Shown here one piece after another: positions 16,838-25,900 of a DNA stretch of 34,201 bases; within the stretch, counting starts at the first letter, position 1; each line of letters begins with the position of its first letter. The stretch comes from Acidobacteriota bacterium (GTDB lineage: Bacteria; Acidobacteriota; Thermoanaerobaculia; Multivoradales; SZUA-115): positions 1 to 34,201 of the forward strand of contig JAJRVQ010000069.1 of NCBI GenBank assembly GCA_024277255.1. The letters run 5' to 3'. Under the pieces are notes generated by a model, which saw only the letters and a program-made list of their open reading frames with translations, did no database searches and was not told where the DNA came from. The translations under genes and the position numbers were made by a program.

Positions 16838-17569
16838 TCACTGCACGTCGTAGGTCGCGGTGAGGGTAACGAGAACAGCTACCGGTTTGCCGTGCAGGGT
16901 GGCCGGCTCGTAGCGCCACCGGCGCATGGCCTGCAAGGTAGCATCGGTGAGGCCCAGCGGCCTGGAGCGCAGGACCTTCAGATCGACGATCTCGCCTCGT
17001 TGGTCTATCGTCGCCTGCACGATGACCGTTCCACCAACATGGGCGAGCCGGGCTGTGCGCGGGTAGACCGGTTCCGGGGCAAAGAGCTTGACCGGTCCCA
17101 CCACCTCACCGGTGACGAGGATCGGCCCGTCGGGCTCCGCGTCCACGGTCGGAGGCGGAGGCGCCGGGATGTAGACGACCTCGGCATCAGCCGGAATTTC
17201 GATCTGGGGCACTGGCAGCGGCTCAATTCGCGGCTCGATCACGCTCTCTTCGATGGCCGGCATCGGGATCGTCCTGTGCAAGGGCTGCGGCGAAGGTGGA
17301 ATGACTTCGCGGATCGGTGGCGGCTCCGGCGGTTTGATGCGGTACTGGCGGATGAGCACCACCGGTCGCTCCGGCTTGGCAGGAACAGCCGCCGCTTCAC
17401 CGACCGGCAGGCGGAGTGCAAACAGGACCATGTGCAGCACAGTGGCGGGGATCATCGCCCACAGCAGACGATTGCGGTCGGCGCGGCGAGCACCGGCCCA
17501 GCTGTCGAGGAGACAGAGGGAAGTGTCCCCTCCGCGACGGTTGGCGGACTGGGACGGTGACGGTTTCAT
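16838..17569 (-). CDS. TonB-family energy-transducer-like protein
   Basis: 243 residues. After about 35 residues there is one membrane segment (LLWAMIPATVLHMVLFALRL), then a Pro-rich periplasmic spacer (residues about 60-150 with repeated PPEPPP and PAPPPP) and a C-terminal TonB domain (about 165-243: EPVYPRTARLAHVGGTVIVQ and the AMRRWRYEPATLHGKP motif). TonB proteins link the ExbBD motor to outer-membrane transporters. No exbB, exbD or TonB-dependent receptor is in the window. The start at 17569 is fixed by a strong AAGGAGGT eight bases upstream of the ATG. It lies 63 bases upstream of pduO on the same strand. Confidence 0.88.
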   Translation of the reverse strand: MKPSPSQSANRRGGDTSLCLLDSWAGARRADRNRLLWAMIPATVLHMVLFALRLPVGEAAAVPAKPERPVVLIRQYRIKPPEPPPIREVIPPSPQPLHRTIPMPAIEESVIEPRIEPLPVPQIEIPADAEVVYIPAPPPPTVDAEPDGPILVTGEVVGPVKLFAPEPVYPRTARLAHVGGTVIVQATIDQRGEIVDLKVLRSRPLGLTDATLQAMRRWRYEPATLHGKPVAVLVTLTATYDVQ

Positions 17570-17664
17570 CGCGACCTCCTTGTAGCTTGACTCTTCCCCC
17601 TCGCCCTTTTGACCCTCTAGGATGTGGATTGGTTCCTCGGTGCCGGCCGGCGTAGCCCCGGTCG

Positions 17665-19122
17665 GTGATATATTCCGGCACCGGATACAGTGCAAAGCTT
17701 GATCTCATCAACTCCCCTTTGAAGCCGTTGACCTTTTTCGCTCCCAGAATAGTTGCCGCCGTCCTCCGGCGATCCACCCCTCTCGCCCTCCTCGCTCTTA
17801 CCCTTGTCACTCCCTCGCCAGCCCAGGCCAGGCAGCGCTTCCCCAACATCCTGCTGATCACCATCGACACGCTGCGCGCCGATCGACTCTCAACCTACGG
17901 CTACGATCGCCAGACCTCGCCCGAGCTGGATGCCTTGCTCGCCAACGGCACGCTGTTCACCCAAGCGCGGACCATCGAGCCGCTGACCGGCCCCGCCAGC
18001 TGCTCGATGATCACCTCGATCTACCCGCACGAACATGGCGCCAGCCGCAACAGCTTGGCGATGCGTCCCGGTCTTGCTTCCCTACCCAAGCGGCTGGCTC
18101 AGCGTGGATACGCCACTGCCGCCTTCATCGGCAACTGGACGCTACGCGACAAGCTGACCGGCCTCGGCGAGCATTTCCAAAGCTACCAAGAGCTCTTCAC
18201 CCGTCGCCGATGGTTCGGCCTGTTCAACGCCGAAGCGACCGCCGCCGATGTGACCGAGGCCGCGCTCAGCTGGACCACCAAGCACCATCGCGCCGAGCCT
18301 CATCGCCCCTTCTTCGTCTGGATCCACTACGTCGAGCCGCACGCGCCCTACAGGCTGCAAAAGCCGTTCGCTTCCCGGTTGGGAATCAAGCTCGGCGACG
18401 GTGTCGAGCGCTCCGACCGATATGACACCGAGATCGCCTTCGTCGATGATCAGATCGGCGTTCTGCTGCGCGGCATCGCTGACCACTCGGCGCCTCAAGA
18501 CACCCTGATCATCTTCACCTCCGACCACGGAGAGAGTCTCGGCGAGCACGGCTATTGGGGTCATGGCCGCCACCTCTGGGAGCCCTCCCTGCGGATCCCG
18601 TTCGGCATCGTCTGGCCCGGCAAGGTACCTCCCGGACGGCGCATCGATGCGCCCGCGTTGATCCTCGACGTCGCTCCCACCGTGCTCGGCCTGATCGGTC
18701 TGCCGGTAGCGGAAAGCTTTCGCGGCTACGACTGGAGCCCCGTACTCAGCGGCGAGAGCCAGCCACCCGACGAGCGGTTGAGCCTCTTGCAGGCGCACAA
18801 GGGCGCGGTGGTCGGCGACAACGCCAACAACAAGGCGCGCGAGGGTGGACTGCTGGAGGTAGCCATCATCGAAGGGCAACGCAAGGAGCTGCTGGATTTG
18901 CGCGCCAAGAGCGCCAAAGGCCCCAAACGCAAGATCTACGATTTCGTCCAAGACCCCCGCGAGCTGCGCAACCTGACCGATTCCACAACGCCACCCTCCA
19001 CCAGGCTAGAAAGCTGGCTAGCCGTCGTGCGTCAAGGGCTGAAGCTATCCAACGACCTCCCCGCCGCCGAGTTGGACGAAGAAGCGCTGGAGAAGCTGAA
19101 GGCGCTCGGCTACATAGACTGA
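17665..19122 (+). CDS. Secreted sulfatase/phosphotransferase-fold protein with Thr at the nucleophile position
   Basis: Alkaline-phosphatase-superfamily protein, up to 485 residues. The N-terminus has a likely Sec signal (basic LRR, hydrophobic TPLALLALTLV, cleavage after AQA near residue 55). Metal-site residues appear in ITIDTLRADRLSTYGY (Asp68, Asp73) and TSDHGESLGEHGYWGHG (Asp287, His288). The region where sulfatases have C/S-x-P-S-R reads LTGPASCSMITSIYPHEHG. This aligns Thr108 with the nucleophile and lacks the formylglycine motif, so a phospho- or other transferase/hydrolase activity is possible. The start is uncertain: GTG at 17665 is the longest, and TTG codons at 17719 and 17728 are alternatives. 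The gene is divergent from the TonB-like gene. Confidence 0.83.
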   Translation: MIYSGTGYSAKLDLINSPLKPLTFFAPRIVAAVLRRSTPLALLALTLVTPSPAQARQRFPNILLITIDTLRADRLSTYGYDRQTSPELDALLANGTLFTQARTIEPLTGPASCSMITSIYPHEHGASRNSLAMRPGLASLPKRLAQRGYATAAFIGNWTLRDKLTGLGEHFQSYQELFTRRRWFGLFNAEATAADVTEAALSWTTKHHRAEPHRPFFVWIHYVEPHAPYRLQKPFASRLGIKLGDGVERSDRYDTEIAFVDDQIGVLLRGIADHSAPQDTLIIFTSDHGESLGEHGYWGHGRHLWEPSLRIPFGIVWPGKVPPGRRIDAPALILDVAPTVLGLIGLPVAESFRGYDWSPVLSGESQPPDERLSLLQAHKGAVVGDNANNKAREGGLLEVAIIEGQRKELLDLRAKSAKGPKRKIYDFVQDPRELRNLTDSTTPPSTRLESWLAVVRQGLKLSNDLPAAELDEEALEKLKALGYID

Positions 19123-19510
19123 CTCCGCCACCGCGGCGCTCCCCGGGGGCTCCTCGTCCCCGCGGCGCTCCCCGGTCGCCCGCGTCATTGGATCCTGCCC
19201 GGCGTGTCGGCTCGCTACGGGCGCCCGCGCAACTCGCGGCTGCGCCGCTCAGACATTCACGGGCGCTTTTCCTCCGCGAGCCGATCCGTGCCCGGCGTGG
19301 CCTCCTGCCCGCGGGCTCAGGGTCGCTTCAGCGGGGACTCGTCGCTGGACGTTGGTTGAAGCCTCGCTCGCGCTTCGCGCGATCTTGCTTCGGTTCCGCT
19401 CCAGATATCGAGACCTCGCCGCTTGGCGTCTCTTGTTGCGAATCGCCGTGCTGGCTGAGCACGTGAGCCCTCCGGACGAGCCCGGCCAAAGGCCGGCTCC
19501 TCGGGGTGAA
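19123..19510. other. Gene-free, repeat-like GC-rich intergenic stretch
   Basis: About 390 bases with no credible gene; open frames cross it on both strands but have no start context or recognisable protein. A 15-base unit (CGCGGCGCTCCCCGG) occurs twice near its left end, around 19131 and 19158. The stretch is full of short palindromic runs (for example GCGCTCGCGCTTCGCGCG). Towards the right end, GAGCCCGGCC and GGCCGGCTC around AAA form a hairpin with one bulge (about 19477-19499). It looks like a dispersed intergenic repeat or decayed sequence. Confidence 0.4.
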
Positions 19511-19538
19511 AGACGAAAAAACGACGCTTTTTTCGTCT
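19511..19538. terminator. Strong bidirectional terminator hairpin
   Basis: AGACGAAAAAA (19511-19521) and TTTTTTCGTCT (19528-19538) form a perfect 11-bp stem with a 6-base loop. The A-run and T-run make it suitable as an intrinsic terminator in both directions. It serves the sulfatase-like gene (plus) and, from the other side, the sulfurtransferase gene (minus). Confidence 0.75.
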
Positions 19539-19540
19539 GA

Positions 19541-19561
19541 GGGGGCTCGGAGAGAGCCCCC
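19541..19561. terminator. Second terminator-like hairpin
   Basis: GGGGGCTC (19541-19548) and GAGCCCCC (19554-19561) form a perfect 8-bp GC-rich stem with a 5-base loop. It is followed on the plus strand by GAAAATTG and is flanked on the other side by the A/T-rich hairpin. The tandem arrangement suggests an insulated boundary between convergent genes. Confidence 0.6.
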
Positions 19562-19572
19562 GAAAATTGAAA

Positions 19573-19666
19573 GAACCTTGTGGGTTGCTCTAACAAAGGC
19601 CGGAGACTTCTCAGTCCCCCTTACTCCAAAGCTCCCTAACGCTCAATCGGTACACCCACAAGGTTC
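19573..19666. repeat. 13-bp inverted repeat spanning the sulfurtransferase 3' end
   Basis: GAACCTTGTGGGT (19573-19585) is repeated inverted as ACCCACAAGGTTC (19654-19666). The right copy lies within the last codons (N-L-V-G-V) of the sulfurtransferase gene and the left copy is intergenic. It could pair in the transcript or be a small duplication. Low functional certainty. Confidence 0.4.
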
Positions 19667-20499
19667 CCCCACTCGACCCAGGAGCCGTCGTAGTTGCGCA
19701 CCTTGTCGAAGCCCAGGAGGTAGCGCAGGACGAACCAGGTGTGGCTGCTGCGTTCCCCGATGCGGCAGTAGACCACCACGTCGTCATCCGGCTTCAGCCC
19801 ATTCTCCTGGCGGTAGATTCTCTCCAGTTCGGCGCCGGGTTTGAACGTTCCATCATGGGGGTTCACCGCTCGCGCCCAAGGAATGTTGTCGGCGGTGGGA
19901 ATGTGGCCACCACGGACGGCTCCTTCGTTGGGATAGTCGGACATGTGCAGCAATTCGCCATGGAATTCAGCCGGGCTGCGTACGTCGACCAGTCGACCAC
20001 CGGCCAGCAGATGGTCCATGACCTGTTGGCGAAAGATGCGGATGATCTCGTCGTCCCGTTCTGCAGCCCGGTAGTCGCTGGCGGTGAACTGCGGCTCCTG
20101 GATGGTCAGTTCTCGGCCCTCGAACTCCCACTTCAGGCGGCCTCCGTCCATCACCCGCGAGTTGTTGTGGCCGAAGAGATGGAAGACCCAGAAGGCGTAG
20201 CAGGCCCACCAGTTGCTCTTGTCTCCGTAGAAGACCAGGGTGGTGTCCGCGGTGGCGCCTAGCCGTTGCATCAGGGCGGTGAATCCATCTCGATCCAGAT
20301 AGTCACGGTTGATCGGATCGTTCAGATCCCGGACCCAGTTGACCTCGGCCGCGCCGGGGACATGGCCGGATGAGTAGACCAGGGGATCTTCGTTCGACTC
20401 GATGATCCGCACGTTCGGATCGTCGCGATGGCGGGCAACCCACTCAGTGGAGACCAAGGTTTCGGGATGGGCATATCCCCGACTGGCGAACTCGGTCAT
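19636..20499 (-). CDS. Two-domain thiosulfate/3-mercaptopyruvate-type sulfurtransferase
   Basis: Rhodanese-family enzyme of 287 residues with an inactive N-terminal rhodanese domain (about 12-130) and a catalytic C-terminal domain (about 155-285). The active-site loop [14 protein letters not shown] carries Cys245. The CRIGERS loop is the kind found in thiosulfate sulfurtransferases, whereas mercaptopyruvate enzymes usually have CGSGVT, so thiosulfate is the likelier donor. The ATG at 20499 has GGGAG at good spacing. It stands alone, convergent with the sulfatase-like gene. Confidence 0.93.
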   Translation of the reverse strand: MTEFASRGYAHPETLVSTEWVARHRDDPNVRIIESNEDPLVYSSGHVPGAAEVNWVRDLNDPINRDYLDRDGFTALMQRLGATADTTLVFYGDKSNWWACYAFWVFHLFGHNNSRVMDGGRLKWEFEGRELTIQEPQFTASDYRAAERDDEIIRIFRQQVMDHLLAGGRLVDVRSPAEFHGELLHMSDYPNEGAVRGGHIPTADNIPWARAVNPHDGTFKPGAELERIYRQENGLKPDDDVVVYCRIGERSSHTWFVLRYLLGFDKVRNYDGSWVEWGNLVGVPIER

Positions 20500-20631
20500 G
20501 GAGGCACTCCCAGAGAGGATGCAAAGGTAGCGAAGAAGTTGGCCCCCCGACCGAGGGTCTAGGGACAGTGGCCCAATCTACTATTTGCGCTGTTTACCCG
20601 CAAGAAAACTTCCGCCTTTGATTGGATCTTC

Positions 20632-22809
20632 TCAAGAGCCCGCCGGCAGGTAACTCTGCTCGATGTAGTCACGGACCATCCGATGGCTTGAGAAGCGAGG
20701 CGTCGCGGTGGCGATCGAGGCCTTCATACGCTGAACCCAGTCCGCGGGCGCAGCATCGCCGTCACGCCGGTAGTAGGCCGGTGCGATCTCCTCGGCGAGC
20801 AGCCGGTACAGCGCTTCGGCATCGTACTGGTCCTGTTCTTCCTCGCTCAGCGTCTCGTTGACCTGCTCTTCACCGATCGCCCAGCCATTGTCGCCGGAGT
20901 AACCTTCGGGCCACCAGCCGTCGAGGATCGAGCAGTTGAGCACGCCGTTCATCGCGGCCTTTTGTCCACTGGTACCGCTGGCCTCCATCGGCCGGCGCGG
21001 CGTATTGAGCCAGACGTCGACCCCCTGAACCAACATGCGCCCGATCTTCATGTCATAGCCCTCGAGGAAAAAGACCCGACCGCGGAAATCCTCGGTCTGG
21101 CTGAGGGCGAAAATGTCTCGAATCAACGCTTGCCCCGCACGGTCCGCCGGATGCGCCTTGCCGGCGAGGAGAATTTGTATCGACCGCTGCGGATCGGCGA
21201 GCAAGGTACGCAACCGATCGAGGTCCGAGAAGAGGAGTTTCGCCCGTTTGTAGGTGGCAAAGCGGCGCGCGAAGCCGATGGTCAGAGCCTCTTCATCGAA
21301 GAGAACGTCGACCTGCCGTAGCTCTTCCGGAGAGCCACCGTGGCGCGCCAACTGGCGGCGAGTCTGGTGGCGAACAAAGCGGCCCAGCCGTCTCTTCTGC
21401 GCCTGATGAGCCTCCCAGACTTCGCCATCCTCCACCTGGCGAAACAGCTGCCACGCCGCCTCGTCGAGAAGGCGCGACTGCCAATCGCGGCCGAGGATCT
21501 TGGCGAACAGCCCACCCATCTCCTCGCCGACCCAGGTGGGCGTGTGAATTCCGTTGGTTATCGGAGCGATCACCGGTTCGCCGGCAGCACGCGGCAGATC
21601 GAGGTGCTGCCACATGCGGCTGGTCACTTCGGCGTTGAGCTTGCTGACCGCGTTGGCCCAGCGGCTGGTGTTGAGCCCCAGGGCGGTGAGATTGAAGGCT
21701 CCTCCCTCCTCATCGGGGTGAGCATCACCCAGAGCGAGAAGACCATCGAGGCCGCCCAGCAGCTCACTCCACGGTTCCAGGTAGCGCTGAGCCAGTTCGC
21801 GATCGAACTGCTCGTTGCCGGCCGGCACCGGAGTGTGGGTGGTGAAGACCACGTCCCGGCGCACCTCATCGACCACCGAGGCCAGCGACCGGGAGCCCGC
21901 GCTCTCTTCGATCCGCTGGCGCGACCGTTCGAGCTGCAGCAGCGCCGAGTGGCCCTCGTTGATGTGCCACACCGCCGGCTTGATCGACAGCGCGGCCAAT
22001 GCCCTTGCACCGCCGACGCCGAGCAGGATCTCCTGGGCCAGCCGCATGGCGCGACCGCGCACATAGAGCTGGCCGGTGATCGGGCGATCGGCCGGATCGT
22101 TTTCCGCCAGACAAGTATCGAGCAATAGGAGCGGCACCCGTCCGACTTCCGCCACCCACACTCGCGCCAGCACCTCGCGACCCGGCAGCGGCACCGAAAC
22201 ACGCAGCTCGCCGCCGTTGGGATCGGCCACCGGCCGTAGCGGCAAACGGGTGAAATCGTATTCGGGGTAGAAATGCTGCTGGACCCCGTCGGCGTCGATC
22301 GTCTGCTGAAAATAGCCGTTGGCGTAGGCGAGACCCACGGCGACCATCGGCAATCCCAGATCGCTGGCGCTCTTGCAATGATCGCCGGAGAGAACGCCCA
22401 AGCCCCCGGAATAGATGGCCAGGCTTTGGTGCAGGCCGTACTCCATCGAGAAGTAAGCCACCGGTCCACTCTCCAACTGCCCCCCATGCTGGTGGTCGAA
22501 CCAGCAGCCACCGCGCCTCTCAAGGTAGCTCTCCAGATCGTCGGTCACTCGCTCGTAGCGGCGCAGCAGCGAGCCCTCTTCCAGGATAGGGAGCCAATGG
22601 GAGGGCTCGATGTTTATCAGCAACTCGACCGGGTTCCGGTAATGTCGCCAATGGCTCGGGTCGATCTGGTCGAACAGTTCTCGTGCCGAAGGGTTCCAGC
22701 TCCACCACAGGTTGTAGGCCAGGTCGTAGAGTTTGGTTACCTGGCGTGGCAACTCGATATCGGCACAGTGCAGGAAAGGGATCGCAACGCGGGTGGCAGT
22801 CGTCAACAT
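20632..22809 (-). CDS. glgP: Alpha-glucan phosphorylase (GT35, DUF3417 type)
   Basis: Releases glucose 1-phosphate from glycogen or maltodextrins; 725 residues. An N-terminal DUF3417 region (LYDLAYNLWWSWNPSARELF, about 20-110) is followed by the catalytic GT35 body. The pyridoxal-phosphate lysine is Lys617 in EASGTSGQKAAMNGV, preceded by the NTPRRPMEASG segment. I chose the ATG at 22809 because the family pattern starts there; longer frames add unconserved residues over the divergent gene's upstream region. It is divergent from the GH13 gene, so both could be controlled from the 144-base gap. Confidence 0.93.
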   Translation of the reverse strand: MLTTATRVAIPFLHCADIELPRQVTKLYDLAYNLWWSWNPSARELFDQIDPSHWRHYRNPVELLINIEPSHWLPILEEGSLLRRYERVTDDLESYLERRGGCWFDHQHGGQLESGPVAYFSMEYGLHQSLAIYSGGLGVLSGDHCKSASDLGLPMVAVGLAYANGYFQQTIDADGVQQHFYPEYDFTRLPLRPVADPNGGELRVSVPLPGREVLARVWVAEVGRVPLLLLDTCLAENDPADRPITGQLYVRGRAMRLAQEILLGVGGARALAALSIKPAVWHINEGHSALLQLERSRQRIEESAGSRSLASVVDEVRRDVVFTTHTPVPAGNEQFDRELAQRYLEPWSELLGGLDGLLALGDAHPDEEGGAFNLTALGLNTSRWANAVSKLNAEVTSRMWQHLDLPRAAGEPVIAPITNGIHTPTWVGEEMGGLFAKILGRDWQSRLLDEAAWQLFRQVEDGEVWEAHQAQKRRLGRFVRHQTRRQLARHGGSPEELRQVDVLFDEEALTIGFARRFATYKRAKLLFSDLDRLRTLLADPQRSIQILLAGKAHPADRAGQALIRDIFALSQTEDFRGRVFFLEGYDMKIGRMLVQGVDVWLNTPRRPMEASGTSGQKAAMNGVLNCSILDGWWPEGYSGDNGWAIGEEQVNETLSEEEQDQYDAEALYRLLAEEIAPAYYRRDGDAAPADWVQRMKASIATATPRFSSHRMVRDYIEQSYLPAGS

Positions 22810-22953
22810 AGCGGCGAATCGTAACAGCCCTCGCCGCCCAGCGAGAACCGCTCCGATGGAGAACCACGCAGCAGCGATCTTTCCGCTGATACTCTCGCTC
22901 CACCGCGCGCAGTGACTCCCACGCACTACCGAGCGCACTTCGACGACAACCCG

Positions 22954-25900
22954 ATGCAGGACAAACCCGGTAGCCAGGAGTTCTCACGCCCGAGCCAAGG
23001 TCTCCCTTTGTCGCGCGCGGCTTACCGGCGCCTCGCCCTGACGGAGGAGTTCTTTGCCGCGGGCGGTGGGATTGTCCTCCCCGATCCGGCGGCGGCCCGC
23101 CGGTTGGCTGCGAGGCTGCGCGGTGAGCGAGGTCCGCGCGACGACGCCACCCCGGGGCGGCTCTTCGCTCTCGGCCTGATCCATGAGTTGCTGATCGCTC
23201 TCGTCGATCGCTATCGCCACCAACTGGCCGCCCCGCTCACCGACCAGGCCCTCACCTGGATCGAAAAGAAGCTCGGCCGTGACCGGCTCGACGCGACGCT
23301 GGCCAGCTTCGCGCTGCTCTACCCACCGTTGCCGGTCCTGCGAGCGGAGGTGACGATCGAAGAGTACCTGGCGGGCAGCACCCGCGGCGTGGCGCACCGC
23401 GAACTGCTGCTGGATGCGCTCCTGCTGCTGCACCTGGCCAACGAGAACCCGGCATTCGGACCCTTCAAAGAGCTCTTCGATGACACTGAACTCCTCTTGG
23501 CCAGCGACTACCGCGCGGTGATCGACGAACTCGAACACTTCTTCCTCACCCTGCCACCCGTCGATGCAGCGGTGGTCAGCGGTGGCGAGGAGGAGAGTGG
23601 CGACGCGCCTCGTAGCCTGCTCGAACATCTGCGCCAGCCGCTGAGCGAGGCCGGCGACTCGCTCTCCGCCCAACTCGCCTTGCTGCGCCCCGTCGCCCTC
23701 GAAGCGCCGGCACCAAGCCTCGACCGCGTGCTGCGCGGGGTGGACCTGCTGCGCGAAGAGGAGCGACCGATCTTCCCGCCGGGACCGGGGCCGGTGGAGG
23801 TCATCCGTTTCCCGGCGGACGGGTCACCGCGACCGGCCACGCATGAGACAACCGGTCCCGAACGCTTCACCCTCGACCGCGACTGGATGCCACAACTGGT
23901 ACTCGTCGCCAAGAACGCCTTCGTCTGGCTGCACCAGCTCAGCGACCGCTTCGAGCGACCGATCGCCCGGCTCGACGAGATCCCCGACGAGGCCCTCGAC
24001 GAGTTGGCCCGGCAGGGCTTCACCGGCCTGTGGCTGATCGGAGTCTGGCAGCGCAGCCGCGCCTCTCGGCGTATCAAACGGCTATGCGGCAACCCGCAAG
24101 CCGCCGCCTCCGCCTACTCTTTGGACGGTTACCGCATCGCCGAGGAAGTCGGCGGCGAAGAGGCCTTGGCGATCCTCACCGAGCGGGCCGCCGCGCGCGG
24201 CATCCGGTTGGCCAGCGACATGGTGCCCAACCACATGGGGATCGATTCGCGCTGGGTAATCGACCACCCTGAACGGTTCCTGTCGCTGGCCGAGCCGCCG
24301 TTTGCCGACTATCGCTTCACCGGCCCCGATCTCTCCTCCGATCCACAGGTCACACTGCGTATCGAGGACCACTACTACGACAAGAGCGACGCCGCCGTCG
24401 TCTTCCAACGCCTTGACCATGCCAGCGGCGAGGTGCGCTACCTCTACCACGGCAACGACGGAACCTCGACTCCGTGGAACGACACGGCGCAGCTCGACTA
24501 TCTCAAGAACGAAGTCCGCGAAGCGGTGATGGAGACCATCCTCGACGTCGCCCGCCGCTTTCCAGTGATCCGCTTCGACGCCGCGATGACGCTGGCCCGC
24601 CGCCACATCCAGCGGCTCTGGTTCCCGCCCCCGGGGCAAGGAGGCGCCATCCCGTCGCGTAGCGGGCACGGGCTCAGCCAGGAAGAGTTCGACCGCCTGA
24701 TGCCCACCGAGTTCTGGCGCCAGGTGGTCGATCGAATGGCCGAAGAGGCGCCCGACACCCTCCTGCTGGCCGAAGCCTTCTGGCTGATGGAGAGCTACTT
24801 CGTACGTAGCCTGGGCATGCACCGGGTCTACAACAGCGCCTTCATGCACATGCTCCGCGACGAGCGCAACGCCGACTACCGCCAGTCGCTGGCCAACGTA
24901 CTCGAGTTCGACCCGCGGATCCTCGAGCGCTACGTCAACTTCATGAGCAACCCGGACGAGCGCACCGCCCGGGAGCAGTTCGGCACCGGTGCGAAGTACT
25001 TCGGGGTCTGCACCCTGATGGCCACCCTGCCCGGCCTGCCGATGTTCGGCCACGGCCAACTGGAAGGGCTCACCGAGCGCTACGGCATGGAGTACCAGCA
25101 GCCCTACCACGACGAACAGCCGGACGCTTGGTTGCTCGACCAGCACCAGCGCCGCATCGCGCCGCTGTTGAGACGGCGGGCGCTCTTTGCCGGCGCCGAG
25201 AACTTCCGCCTGTACGACTTCGAACTCGACGAGGTGCGAACCGGCGCCAAGACGCGCATCGACCCCAACGTTTTTGTCTACTCGAACCGCACCGGCGGCG
25301 AGACCGAGCCCGACCGGACGGGGGCCACCGACTCGCAGAGCAACGATGCCGAAGCTGCCGGCACCGCACCGGCGAACAATGTCGCCAGCGCAACGGATGA
25401 AAGTTGGGCGTTGATCGTCTTCCACAACCATGACTCCACCACTCGCGGTCGCATCCGCCACAGCCTGCCTTTCGCCGTCCAGCGGCAAGGCGACAAGCAG
25501 CTCGAACAGACCACCTTGGACCAAGAACTCAAGCTCTCGGCCGCCCTCGACGCACCACCGTCAGGCCAGTGGCTGCTCGCCTGCCACGACCAGGCGAGCG
25601 GCCTTGAACATCTCTTTGACCCACGAATCCTCGCCCGTGACGGCTTGGTCCTCGAACTCGGCCCCTACCAGTGCCACGCCTTTCTCGACTTGCGCCCGGT
25701 GGAAGCGAGCGAGCCGTGGCGCGAGTTGGCGGCGGCGCTGGCCGGTCGTGGTGTTCCCAGCCTGGAGGAGGCGCTGCTCGAGATCGAGCTGCTCCCCGTT
25801 CTCGACCCCTTCCTTCGCCTACTCGATCCGGCGCTGCTCATGCGACTGGTGGGCGAGCGCTCCGCCACCGCCCGCGACGAGATCGAGCACCGTGCCCACC

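Noticed and set aside
19249..19596. 115-codon minus-strand open frame in the 19.1-19.6 kb gap
   Set aside because: Arg/Ser/Ala-rich low-complexity translation running through hairpins; no ribosome site or domain.
12351..20625. Shared 11-mer CCTTTGATTGG at 12351-12361 and 20615-20625
   Set aside because: Too short and with no shared flanks; likely chance, and not a second cassette border.
24082..25524. 480-codon open frame antisense to the GH13 gene
   Set aside because: Composition is that of an antisense shadow, and the sense strand carries the GH13 catalytic motifs.
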